A stretch of DNA of 46,059 bases from an uncultured Clostridiaceae bacterium. GTDB taxonomy: Bacteria > Bacillota > Clostridia > TANB77 > CAG-508. The stretch lies in assembly GCA_947167695.1 (NCBI GenBank), contig CAMVIX010000006.1, positions 1 through 46,059 on the forward strand. The letters run 5' to 3'. The notes beneath the pieces are model-generated. The model saw only the letters and a program-made list of their open reading frames with translations. It ran no database searches and was not told the origin of the DNA. Both the position numbers and the translations under genes were made by a program. Shown piece by piece: positions 18,051 to 26,782 of this stretch; within the stretch, counting starts at the first letter, position 1; each line of letters begins with the position of its first letter.

Positions 18051-19196
18051 ATGGAAATCAAGGTGCTTGCTTCAACAAAGGTAGGGTATGTTCTTCCAAA
18101 AGAAGAGGCAGTAGATTTTTCTGGAAAATCAGCAGGAATTTGCTACTTGCCAGATACTGTAGAAACTCTTTTTAATGAGCCAGAAGAAAAAACAAAAAAA
18201 AGAGCAAACGGTAATATTAGCTCTGGGCATCACAGCGTATTTGGACATCCAACATACAATCTTAGTTTAGAAGGTATTCCAAAAATACTAGCAATGGTAT
18301 TAAACAATGAAAAGATGTATAACACATCTGAAAAGTCTGCAAGGTACACACATATGGAACCATCTAATGCAGAAAAGGAATTGTATGAAAAATGGATACA
18401 AATTTATAGAAATGAAATATCTATTAAGTATCCAGATTTTGATGAAAAACGCGTATTAAAACTTGCACAGGAAAATGCCAGATACCTAATTAGCGTGTTT
18501 ACTCCGGCTACTGTAATGGAGTACACAGTTAATTTTGGACAGCTAAACTATATTATGAGCTGGGCAGACGACTATATTAAAAATGCACCAGATGATAGAT
18601 TTTCTACCAAAATGAAACAAGTATTTAAGGAATTTCTAAATGCAATGCCAAATTTGGCAGTAAAAGGGTTAAGCTCTGGACACAAAAATCGTAGCTTTTC
18701 ACTTTTTGCATCTGCAAGAACACGTTATGAGGAATTTGGAGAAAACTATTCTACAAATTATTTAGCAAGTTTTGCCGAGCTTGCACAAGCACAAAGGCAT
18801 AGAACACTTTCATATGAAATGTCTATTTTAGATGAGCCACAGTATTACATTCCGCCAATTATAAGGGAAAAACCTCTTGAAGAAGAATGGATTAAAGACA
18901 TATCTTCTCTTGAAGAATATTTTCCACAGGGAATGTTAGTACATATAAACGAAAGGGGCACCATTGAAAATTTTGTACTAAAATGTATGGAAAGACTTTG
19001 CGGAGCAGCTCAGCTTGAAATCATGGAGCAAACTAAAGAAACCATGGAAAAATATTTGGAGCAAACTGTAGAAAAACCAGCATTGCATGAATATTTACTT
19101 CCATATTCAAAAGGAGCTCGTTGCACTTTTCCTGGCTGGAAATGTTCTTCACCATGTATTTTTGGTGGAAAAAATGCATTAAACAGAAGTATTTAA
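18051..19196 (+). CDS. thyX: FAD-dependent thymidylate synthase (ThyX-like, long form)
   Basis: ThyX makes dTMP from dUMP with FAD. This protein is 381 residues, against roughly 220-250 for the common form, and looks like two related halves. The N-terminal half has SGHHSVFGHPTYNL and NTSEKSARYTHMEP. The C-terminal half has SGHKNRSFSLFASARTRYEEF and RHRTLSYEMSILDEPQYY, a degenerate form of the RHRxxSxNExSxRY motif. The C-terminus carries several cysteines (CTFPGWKCSSPC). AAGGAGAG precedes the ATG. Family membership is good; activity on dUMP is assumed from the family. Confidence 0.75.
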   Translation: MEIKVLASTKVGYVLPKEEAVDFSGKSAGICYLPDTVETLFNEPEEKTKKRANGNISSGHHSVFGHPTYNLSLEGIPKILAMVLNNEKMYNTSEKSARYTHMEPSNAEKELYEKWIQIYRNEISIKYPDFDEKRVLKLAQENARYLISVFTPATVMEYTVNFGQLNYIMSWADDYIKNAPDDRFSTKMKQVFKEFLNAMPNLAVKGLSSGHKNRSFSLFASARTRYEEFGENYSTNYLASFAELAQAQRHRTLSYEMSILDEPQYYIPPIIREKPLEEEWIKDISSLEEYFPQGMLVHINERGTIENFVLKCMERLCGAAQLEIMEQTKETMEKYLEQTVEKPALHEYLLPYSKGARCTFPGWKCSSPCIFGGKNALNRSI

Positions 19197-19212
19197 AAAA
19201 CAAGAGATAGAA

Positions 19213-19242
19213 TTGGGACAGGATTAATCCTGTCCCAAAAAA
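19213..19242 (+). terminator. thyX terminator (GGGACAG palindrome)
   Basis: gggacaggatt/aatcctgtccc followed by seven A on the plus strand. The flanking T-run is poor, so it is a weak Rho-independent terminator. Same family as 10701, 28024 and 42614. Confidence 0.6.
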
Positions 19243-19270
19243 ATTATAATGGATAATAGTTCTTATAGCA

Positions 19271-19414
19271 ATAGACGAAATATAGAATTTTGCAGGTGAA
19301 ACGAGGTGTTTTTTGCACAAATTTGGAGCAGGTTAAAAACCTGTTCCAAATTTGATTGCAAAAAATAGCAGAGCGTCCGCAGTTTCAACCGAAAAATTAC
19401 TATATTTCGTCTAT
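19271..19414. repeat. 144-bp palindromic MITE-like element, copy 2 (inverted)
   Basis: Same length and ends (atagacgaaatatag ... ctatatttcgtctat) as the copy at 7447, but in the opposite orientation. The core motif appears as gcagagcgtccgcagtttc. It fills most of the gap between thyX and the next gene. Confidence 0.85.
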
Positions 19415-19471
19415 TGAGTTTGAGGAAAGCACTATCCATTAATTAATAAGCTATAATTATCTAAATTTATA

Positions 19472-19500
19472 TAGACAATAAAAATTTTTTAATATATAAT
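19472..19500 (+). promoter_or_regulatory. Promoter of the flippase-like gene
   Basis: TAGACA (19472-19477), a 17-bp spacer and TATAAT (19495-19500), 33 bp before the ATG. Confidence 0.8.
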
Positions 19501-19532
19501 ACCCGTATAAAATTAATTTGGGAAAGGTATTT

Positions 19533-20576
19533 ATGAGTAAAACAAAAAAATATATTAGAAACTTTTTATTATTTGCAATCCTTGTATGGCTTACTTTCTA
19601 CATATTGCTTAAAGACCAAGATATGGGCGATTTGCTAGCTGTTTTAGGCACAGTAAAAATACCGTTTGTACTTGCTGGAATAGTGTGTATGCTTGCATAT
19701 TTTCTATGCGAAAGTTTAAACATGAAAAGAACATTAATTGCTTTAGGAGAAAAAACAGATTTGGTAAAATGCTATAAATATACACTAATTGGTTTTTTTT
19801 ATAGCTCAATAACACCCGCTGCAACAGGTGGTCAACCTATGCAAATTTACTATATGCATAGGGATGGAATCAAAGCTGCAAGTTCGACTTTGGCTTTAGT
19901 TATGAACCTTTTTAGCTTTCAGGTAATGTCTATATCAATGGCATTAATTAGTATGATATTTTTTAATGGATATTTAGATACAGCGCTCAAAATTTTCTTT
20001 GTAATTGGAATCACTTTAAATTCTATGGCATTAGCATTACTAATAATTGGAATATTTTCGAAAAAATTATCAACAGGGCTTGTTAAAATTGCAATTAGAA
20101 TAATGAGAAAACTAAAAATAAGAAAGCTTAAAGAAAGAGAAAAGGCTTTAGCAGGATCACTATTAAAATATAATGGAAGTGCAAAATATATAAGAGCAAA
20201 TCGAAAGATAATACTAAGGCAGTTTATTACTGCGTTTTTTGAGCAAGTACTATTTTATAGTGCACCATACTGCGTATGCTTAGCATTTGGAATAACAAGT
20301 TATAATGTAATTCAAGTGGTTGCACTGCAATCTATTGTATATGCAACAGTATCAGGAATACCATCACCAGGGGCGGTAGGAGTAAGCGAGGGAGCATTTG
20401 TATCTATATTCTCACATGTGTTTGGAAATGAGATTATAAAAGGAGCTATGCTCCTAAATAGAGGGATAAGCTTTTATCTTTTTGTATTTATCTGCGCAAT
20501 AGTTGTGCTTGTAAATACATTTAAAGCCAAAAAGGAAGAAAAAGAAGAACAAATAAAAAAGGAGGAGATAAGTTGA
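19533..20576 (+). CDS. Flippase-like / YbhN-UPF0104 family integral membrane protein
   Basis: This 347-residue membrane protein has about eight hydrophobic segments and the family features ITPAATGGQPMQIYYMHRDG (about residues 92-110) and SGIPSPGAVGVSEGAF (about 275-290). It matches the lysylphosphatidylglycerol synthase TM/AglD2 family but lacks the soluble MprF synthase domain, so it probably handles lipids or lipid-linked sugars in the membrane. The ATG at 19533 has GGGAAAGG before it; an in-frame TTG at 19518 is less likely. It overlaps the transketolase N-subunit by 4 bp. Confidence 0.82.
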   Translation: MSKTKKYIRNFLLFAILVWLTFYILLKDQDMGDLLAVLGTVKIPFVLAGIVCMLAYFLCESLNMKRTLIALGEKTDLVKCYKYTLIGFFYSSITPAATGGQPMQIYYMHRDGIKAASSTLALVMNLFSFQVMSISMALISMIFFNGYLDTALKIFFVIGITLNSMALALLIIGIFSKKLSTGLVKIAIRIMRKLKIRKLKEREKALAGSLLKYNGSAKYIRANRKIILRQFITAFFEQVLFYSAPYCVCLAFGITSYNVIQVVALQSIVYATVSGIPSPGAVGVSEGAFVSIFSHVFGNEIIKGAMLLNRGISFYLFVFICAIVVLVNTFKAKKEEKEEQIKKEEIS

Positions 20577-21395
20577 AAGTAACTGATATTTGTGAATTAG
20601 AAAAAATTGCTAAAAATATACGTATTAGTATCATACAGGAAGTATATAGCGGAAAATCAGGGCATCCTGGAGGAGCTCTTTCGTGCGCAGATATACTTAC
20701 AGCATTATATTTTAATCAAATGAACATAAATCCAAAAGAACCTAATGCAAAATCAAGAGATAGATTTGTGCTATCAAAAGGGCATGCATCAGCTGCATTA
20801 TATGCAGTTTTGGCAGAAAGAGGCTACTTTGATAAAAAAGAACTTGCTACTTTTAGAAATATAGAAAGCATTTTGCAAGGACACCCAGATATGAAAAAGA
20901 TTCCAGGGGTAGATATGACAACTGGTTCACTACGGACAAGGGCTATCTTGTGCTAATGGCATGGCACTTAGCTCTAAACTTAATAAAGATGGATTTAGAG
21001 TGTATTGTTTGTTAGGAGACGGAGAAATAGAAGAAGGGGAAGTTTGGGAAGCAGCCATGACTTCTTCTCACTATAAATTAGACAATTTATGTGCAATAGT
21101 GGACAATAACAATTTACAAATAGATGGGTCAATAGATAAAGTTATGAATCCATATCCAATAGATGAAAAGTTTAAGAGCTTTGGTTTTGAAGTGCTAACA
21201 ATAGATGGGCACAATTTTAAGGATATTTTAGAAGCATTCAATAAGGCCAGAAATATAAAGGGTAAACCAACAGCAATAATTGCAAAAACTATAAAAGGTA
21301 AAGGTGTATCGTTTATGGAGAATCAGGTAGGCTGGCATGGAAAGGCTCCAAATGAGGAGGAATTTAACATAGCTGTAAAAGAGTTATGCAATTAG
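20573..21395 (+). CDS. Transketolase N-terminal subunit, read through one CGGA quadruplet
   Basis: This is the thiamine-diphosphate-binding half of a split transketolase (pentose phosphate pathway). TTG at 20573 overlaps the upstream stop (TTGA) and follows AAAAAGGAGGAG. Motifs: YSGKSGHPGGALSCADIL, DRFVLSKGHASAALYA, then MTTGSL and in-frame CGG (20933-20935). Passing over the C gives GSLGQGLSCANGMALSSKL (Gly121), the conserved motif; without it the frame stops at 20956. The second part has LLGDGEIEEGEVWEAAM and VDNNNLQIDG, the ThDP/Mg2+ site. The corrected length is 273 residues, normal. The C-terminal subunit follows at 21578. Confidence 0.94.
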
Positions 21396-21401
21396 CTATT
21401 T

Positions 21402-21550
21402 AAGCAATATAATAATTTTTTCTTGCTCCTTGCTGTCGCACCCTACAGTTTTTAATTGCTAATGTAGGGTGCTTCAATCGCACTTCGCTCGCCTAAGCTC
21501 GCTACGTTTGATCGCTGCGCGTCGCTACGAAAAATTTATTATATTGCTTT
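21402..21550. repeat. Palindromic element inserted between the transketolase genes
   Basis: Ends aagcaatataataattttt and its complement at 21530-21550. The core is GC-rich with repeated 'tcgct' and 'gctcgc' words, unlike the AT-rich surroundings. 149 bp, no ORF. It separates two genes that are normally adjacent or overlapping. Confidence 0.75.
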
Positions 21551-21577
21551 AGAAAATAATAATTAGGAGGAGAAAAT

Positions 21578-22504
21578 ATGTATTTAGATAAAAAAATTGC
21601 TACACGCCAAAGTTATGGAGAGGCACTAGCAGAGTTAGGGGCAGAAAACGAAGACATAGTTGTGCTAGATGCGGATTTAGCAGGAGCCACAAAAACAGAC
21701 ATATTCAAAAAATCATTTCCAGAAAGACACTTTGATATAGGAATAGCAGAGCAAGATATGATGGGGACTGCAGCTGGAATGGCTACATGTGGAAAGATTC
21801 CATATGTAAGTACATTTGCTGTATTTGCAGCGGGAAGAGCATATGACCAAATACGAAGTAGCATATGCTATCCAAAAAACAATGTTAAAATATGTGCAAC
21901 ACACTCAGGAATTACAGTAGGAGAAGATGGAGCAACACACCAAATGCTTGAAGATATAAGCTTAATGAGAACTCTTCCTAACATGAATGTGTTTTGCCCA
22001 TCAGACGACATCCAAACAAAATGGTTAATTAAAGAAATATCAAAGATAGATAAGCCATGTTATGTAAGAACTGCACGCCTTGCAACTCCTATAATATATG
22101 ATGAAAATACTAAATTTGAAATAGGTAAGGGAATTCAGCATGGAGAGGGGACAGATGCAACCGTGTTCGCAACTGGAATAGCAGTAGCTGAAGGCTTAAA
22201 GGCACAAGAAATATTAGAAAAGCAAGGCATACATATTAGGGTAGTAGACATACACACAATAAAGCCAATAGATAAAGAAATAATTATAAAATGTGCTAAA
22301 GAAACAAAAAGGCTAATCTCAATAGAAGATCATAGCATAATAGGTGGTCTTGGAAGTGCAATTTCAGAAGTGTTAACAGACGAATATCCAGTAAAATTAT
22401 TGAGAATGGGCATAAACGATACATTCGGCAAATCAGGAAAAGCAGAAGAGCTTATGAAGTACTATGGAATAACAGCAGAGGATATTGTAGGAAAAATAAG
22501 ATGA
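21578..22504 (+). CDS. Transketolase C-terminal subunit
   Basis: This 308-residue half carries the pyrimidine-binding and C-terminal domains: ATRQSYGEALAELG, VVLDADLAGATKT, FDIGIAEQDMMGTAAGMAT (with the catalytic Glu that activates ThDP, about residue 62), THSGITVGEDGATHQMLEDI and the C-terminal RVVDIHTIKPID. AGGAGG lies before the ATG. It forms one enzyme with the N-subunit just upstream. No in-frame CGG. Confidence 0.93.
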   Translation: MYLDKKIATRQSYGEALAELGAENEDIVVLDADLAGATKTDIFKKSFPERHFDIGIAEQDMMGTAAGMATCGKIPYVSTFAVFAAGRAYDQIRSSICYPKNNVKICATHSGITVGEDGATHQMLEDISLMRTLPNMNVFCPSDDIQTKWLIKEISKIDKPCYVRTARLATPIIYDENTKFEIGKGIQHGEGTDATVFATGIAVAEGLKAQEILEKQGIHIRVVDIHTIKPIDKEIIIKCAKETKRLISIEDHSIIGGLGSAISEVLTDEYPVKLLRMGINDTFGKSGKAEELMKYYGITAEDIVGKIR

Positions 22505-22554
22505 AATTTAATTGTAAATTTTTTGTGAATTCTGTATCCTTACGAAAATAAAAG

Positions 22555-22600
22555 AAAAACGACATAAATTGTTAAAAAACAAACAATTTATGTCGTTTTT
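22555..22600 (+). terminator. Transketolase operon terminator
   Basis: A perfect stem aaacgacataaattgtt/aacaatttatgtcgttt with a short A-rich loop and eight T. Confidence 0.92.
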
Positions 22601-22692
22601 TTTAGCAAAAAAGCTTGCAATTCTTTTGCTTTATTGATATGATGTATTTGGAAAACTTTAAAGTGTCAAAGTGATTGACAAAAGGAGCTATA

Positions 22693-23376
22693 ATGATTGA
22701 ATTTAAAAACGTAAGTAAAACATACAGCACAGGGACAGAAGCTGTGCATAATGCGAATTTTAAAATAGAAAAAGGTGAATTTGCATTTTTAGTTGGAGCA
22801 TCAGGATCAGGAAAATCTACCTTAATAAAATTGATATTAAAAGAAGAAGAGCCTACATCAGGAAATATTATTATAAATGGTAAAGATACGACTTTCTTAA
22901 AACAAAATCGCGTGCCATATCTACGTAGAAGCATGGGAGTTGTGTTCCAAGATTTTAGACTATTGCCAGATAAAACAGTATATGAGAATGTAGCTTTTGC
23001 AATGTATATAGTAAGAGCAACACCAAAACATATTCGCAGGCAAGTACCAATGGTATTATCATTAGTAGGTTTAAGTGGAAAATCAAAAGTATATCCTAAT
23101 GAATTATCAGGAGGAGAACAACAAAGAGTTGCGCTAGCACGTGCATTGGTTAATAATCCATCGATGATAATAGCAGACGAACCAACAGGAAATTTAGACC
23201 CTGATACTGCGTGGGAAATAATGAGCCTTCTTAATGACATTAATTTAAGGGGAACAACAGTAGTAGTTGCTACACACGCAAAAGATATTGTAGACAAGAT
23301 GAAAAAACGTGTTATTCAAATCGAAAAAGGAAATATAATTAGAGATAGTAAGGGTGGGTATAACAGTGAAAGTTAG
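22693..23376 (+). CDS. ftsE: Cell division ATP-binding protein FtsE
   Basis: The ABC ATPase of FtsEX, which controls PcsB/EnvC-type murein hydrolases at the septum. 227 residues: Walker A GASGSGKST (about 36-44), DFRLLPDKTVYENVAFAM, signature LSGGEQQRVALARAL, Walker B MIIADEP and switch His in ATHAK. The ATG at 22693 follows AAAGGAGC; an in-frame TTG at 22675 lacks a site. First gene of an ftsE-ftsX-PcsB-PcsB-ctpA cluster. Confidence 0.95.
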   Translation: MIEFKNVSKTYSTGTEAVHNANFKIEKGEFAFLVGASGSGKSTLIKLILKEEEPTSGNIIINGKDTTFLKQNRVPYLRRSMGVVFQDFRLLPDKTVYENVAFAMYIVRATPKHIRRQVPMVLSLVGLSGKSKVYPNELSGGEQQRVALARALVNNPSMIIADEPTGNLDPDTAWEIMSLLNDINLRGTTVVVATHAKDIVDKMKKRVIQIEKGNIIRDSKGGYNSES

Positions 23377-24256
23377 TGTAATTGGATATCTAATAGGCGA
23401 AGGTTTTCGCAATGTTTTTAAAAACTTAAAATCAACACTTGCTTGCCTTAGCATAATGTGTGCAACAATGATTATATTTGGAGTTTTCTTTGCAGTCCTT
23501 GAAAACATAAATCACGCAGTAGAGCAAGTAGAAAAATCTCAAGGAATGGAAGTGTTTATAACAAAGGGAACTTCTAAAGAAAGAATGGACCAAATTGGAG
23601 AAGAAATAAGAGATATAGAAGGAGTAAACAGTGCTAGATTTAAATCTGAAGAAGATGCTAAAAATCAGTTAAAGCAAAAATTTGGTGAAAATCAGCATTT
23701 AATAGATTCTGTAACAATTTTAAGACCATCTTATGTTGTAACATTTTCGGATTTATCACAAAGCCGCGAAATAGAAAATAAGGCATGGAAAATAGAAGAT
23801 GTTGCAAACATCACGAGCAGTCAAGACACAGTAAACAAACTGCTTAGAGTTGCAAATGGAATAAGACTTGTAAGCATTGTTATATTAGTACTGCTTATTG
23901 CAATATCAATATTTATTATATCAAATACAATAAAACTTACAGTACATGCAAGAAGAAAAGAAATATCAATAATGAAATATGTAGGGGCTACAAATAGTTT
24001 TATAAGATGGCCATTTATTGTAGAAGGTATAATTATAGGCGTTACAGCAGGTTTAATATCTATTCTAATAGTAGGTGGGCTATATAATTTAGTTACAGGT
24101 AAGCTAATGGATACAGCATTAAGTTCTATGATAGGAATATCATTACTAGAATTTAGAGATATGTTCGCATTGATAATATCAGTATACAGTATTTTAGGCA
24201 TTGGAATAGGTGTCCTAGGAAGTACTATTTCAATGAGAAAATACTTAGAAGTATAA
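23366..24256 (+). CDS. ftsX: Cell division protein FtsX
   Basis: The permease-like partner of FtsE that transmits ATP hydrolysis to the hydrolase outside. 296 residues, four membrane segments (about 20-42, 170-192, 218-240, 268-290) and a large extracellular loop between the first two (GMEVFITKGTSKERMDQIGEEIRDIEGV). GTG at 23366 with AAGGGTGG upstream is favoured over GTG at 23354; either way it overlaps ftsE. Confidence 0.93.
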   Translation: MKVSVIGYLIGEGFRNVFKNLKSTLACLSIMCATMIIFGVFFAVLENINHAVEQVEKSQGMEVFITKGTSKERMDQIGEEIRDIEGVNSARFKSEEDAKNQLKQKFGENQHLIDSVTILRPSYVVTFSDLSQSREIENKAWKIEDVANITSSQDTVNKLLRVANGIRLVSIVILVLLIAISIFIISNTIKLTVHARRKEISIMKYVGATNSFIRWPFIVEGIIIGVTAGLISILIVGGLYNLVTGKLMDTALSSMIGISLLEFRDMFALIISVYSILGIGIGVLGSTISMRKYLEV

Positions 24257-24272
24257 TAGAAAGGAAAATTTA

Positions 24273-25439
24273 ATGAAAAAGAATCTAAGGATATTAATTA
24301 TCACGATTCTAATCCTTTTATTTTGCAGTTCTCCAATCTTTGGAATAAATCTTGAAGAGTTACAGGGAAAGCAAAATGAAATAAATACACAAATTGAACA
24401 AAAAAAAGAAGAGCTAACAGGAGTACGAACTGAAATTTCAGAAACTTTGCAGGAAATCGAAAAATTAACTGAACAAATATCAGCATATGAAACTCAAGTA
24501 GAGAGCCTGACGAAACAAGCTGTAAAATTAAAAGATTCTATTGATAGGCTAGAGGGGAACTTACAAATTGCAGAAAAAAATTATGAAGAGCAAAGGCAAT
24601 TAATAGAGCAAAGACTTTTAGTTATATATGAATCAGGCGAGACAAGCTACTTAGATGTATTATTAAACACAAAAAGTATATCAGAATTTATTTCAACATA
24701 TTTTTATTTAACAGAAATAGTAAAAAATGATACAGAAATATTGCAGGATCTAGAACGTGAAAAAAATAAAATAGAAGAAGACAGAAAAATCGTAAATACT
24801 CAAAAGGAACAACTAAAATCAGCTAAAAACAATAAAGAAAAAATAGCAATTGTACTTGAAAACACCAGGATTCTGCAAAACAATTATAAGCTAAAACTTA
24901 CGGAAGAAGAAAAAAAATTACAAGAAGAAATTGAACAATATGAAAGCGAATTAAAACAAGTTCAGGCAGAAATAGTAATATTAACTACAAGCGAGCTAGG
25001 GGAAGAATATGTAGGTGGAATTATGGCATGGCCAGTTCCTGGTTATACAAGAATTACTTCACCATTTGGAATGAGATATCATCCGATTTTGCATATTTAT
25101 AAAATTCATACAGGAATGGATATTGGAGCCCCAACTGGAGCGAACTTTGTTGCAGCAAGTGAAGGAATTGTTGTAAAAGCAGAGATGAATTCCGCATATG
25201 GTAATATGGTAGTAATAGATCATGGCGGAGGTGTTTCTACACTATATGCACATGGCTCTCAAATTCTTGTAACTGTAGGGCAAGCTGTAAAACGTGGTGA
25301 GCCAGTATTAAAGGTTGGGTCTACAGGGTATGCAACAGGACCACATGCACATTTTGAAGTAAGAATAAATGGAGAACCAGTACAACCAATAAATTTTTTA
25401 AAAAATAATTTAAATACGGAGGTTTCAAATGAAACATAG
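24273..25439 (+). CDS. PcsB/EnvC-like murein hydrolase, coiled coil plus M23 domain
   Basis: 388 residues: signal peptide (1-25), long coiled coil (about 28-245), then a LytM/M23 endopeptidase domain with ITSPFGMRYHP, the zinc ligands in HTGMDIG (His and Asp) and HAHFEV, so an active-site-complete enzyme. The position right behind ftsEX identifies it as the hydrolase FtsEX controls. It overlaps the next gene by 11 bp. Confidence 0.9.
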   Translation: MKKNLRILIITILILLFCSSPIFGINLEELQGKQNEINTQIEQKKEELTGVRTEISETLQEIEKLTEQISAYETQVESLTKQAVKLKDSIDRLEGNLQIAEKNYEEQRQLIEQRLLVIYESGETSYLDVLLNTKSISEFISTYFYLTEIVKNDTEILQDLEREKNKIEEDRKIVNTQKEQLKSAKNNKEKIAIVLENTRILQNNYKLKLTEEEKKLQEEIEQYESELKQVQAEIVILTTSELGEEYVGGIMAWPVPGYTRITSPFGMRYHPILHIYKIHTGMDIGAPTGANFVAASEGIVVKAEMNSAYGNMVVIDHGGGVSTLYAHGSQILVTVGQAVKRGEPVLKVGSTGYATGPHAHFEVRINGEPVQPINFLKNNLNTEVSNET

Positions 25440-26634
25440 TAAAATTTACAAAGGAATTTGCATATTAACTTTAGCTAGTATAATTAGTTTTACACCAATT
25501 AGCATTGTATCTGCAGCATCTAGAAGTGCGTTAAATAGTGAAATGGAACAAATAAATAACCAAATAAAAGAGAAAGAAAATGAAAAAGAACAAATTGAAA
25601 ATGAAAAATCTAAAACTCTATCAGAGGTAGAAAGCTTAATTTATCAAATAAGCGACTATGAAAGCAAAATTTCAAGTCTTACATCTGAAATAAGCTCATT
25701 AGAATCGCAAATAAGTGATGCAAAAGAAAAAATAGCTACTGAAGAACGTAATTATGATAGATTAAATGAAGAAATGCAAGAGAGACTTCTGGTAATTTAT
25801 GAAGCAGGTGAAACAAGCTTCTTAGACATATTACTTGGTTCAAATGATATAGTAGATTTGATTTCAAATTATTACATAGCATCAGAAATTGCAAAAGCGG
25901 ATTCTGACATGCTCGCAGAAATAGAAAGAAAGAAAAACGAAATAGAAGCTGAAAAAGAAGGATTAGAGGACAATAAGATTCAACTAGAGGAAAAAAGGAC
26001 AGTACACCAACAAACAAGTAGGGCACTTACTGAAACAAGAAACTTAAAAGAACAAAAAGCAAATGAACTAGATGCAGATGAAAAGAAGGTCCAAGAAGAA
26101 ATAGAGGCATTTGAAGAACATAAAGCACAAATAGAGGAAGAACTTCGCAGAATTGCTGAAGAAGAGGCAAGGCAAAGGGCTTCACAAAGTAATGGCGGAG
26201 AAACAACTATTATTACCTCAAATCCAAGCTCAAGTGGCTATATAAGGCCAGTTGCAGGATACCCAATTACAACAGGATTATATTATTCCTGGGGAGGATT
26301 TCACGGAGCAGTAGATTTTAGTGGAAGCGGAATATCTGGAGAACCAATAGTTGCAGTAAAGGACGGAACAGTAGTTACATCAAAAGCTGCGAAAACATCA
26401 AGCGGAGACTACTATAGTTATGGAGAATACATAATAATAAATCATCATGATGGAACAATGACACTTTATGCACATGGACAACCTGATTCAAGACAGGTTT
26501 ATGAAGGACAATATGTATCACAAGGTCAAGTAATAATGTATGTAGGAACAACAGGAAATTCAACAGGACCACATTTACATTTTGAAGTAAGAGTAGACGG
26601 AAGCAGGGTAGACCCAAGACCATATTTACCTTAA
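25429..26634 (+). CDS. Second PcsB/EnvC-like murein hydrolase, tandem paralogue
   Basis: 401 residues with the same plan: signal peptide ending near SAAS (about 30), coiled coil (35-250, including the ERLLVIYEAGETSFLDILLGS motif shared with the first copy), a low-complexity linker and an M23 domain with FHGAVDFSG and HLHFEVRVDG. Zinc ligands are all present. Tandem duplication behind ftsEX suggests division of labour, for example vegetative versus sporulation septa; that is inference. Confidence 0.9.
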   Translation: MKHSKIYKGICILTLASIISFTPISIVSAASRSALNSEMEQINNQIKEKENEKEQIENEKSKTLSEVESLIYQISDYESKISSLTSEISSLESQISDAKEKIATEERNYDRLNEEMQERLLVIYEAGETSFLDILLGSNDIVDLISNYYIASEIAKADSDMLAEIERKKNEIEAEKEGLEDNKIQLEEKRTVHQQTSRALTETRNLKEQKANELDADEKKVQEEIEAFEEHKAQIEEELRRIAEEEARQRASQSNGGETTIITSNPSSSGYIRPVAGYPITTGLYYSWGGFHGAVDFSGSGISGEPIVAVKDGTVVTSKAAKTSSGDYYSYGEYIIINHHDGTMTLYAHGQPDSRQVYEGQYVSQGQVIMYVGTTGNSTGPHLHFEVRVDGSRVDPRPYLP

Positions 26635-26673
26635 TAAATCTTAGATGTTAGAAATAAGATGCTAGATATATAG

Positions 26674-26692
26674 GGGCGACTACTTGTCGCCC
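26674..26692 (+). terminator. Small GC-rich hairpin after the PcsB pair
   Basis: gggcgac-tactt-gtcgccc with a poor T-run. It may weaken read-through into ctpA or stabilise the message end. Confidence 0.4.
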
Positions 26693-26782
26693 GTTAATTT
26701 GTAAGAAAGACGATTAAAATAGAGTGAATAGTATAAGAAAAGATTAATATAATAGTATTGAGATTTTCTATAGGAGGGAACA

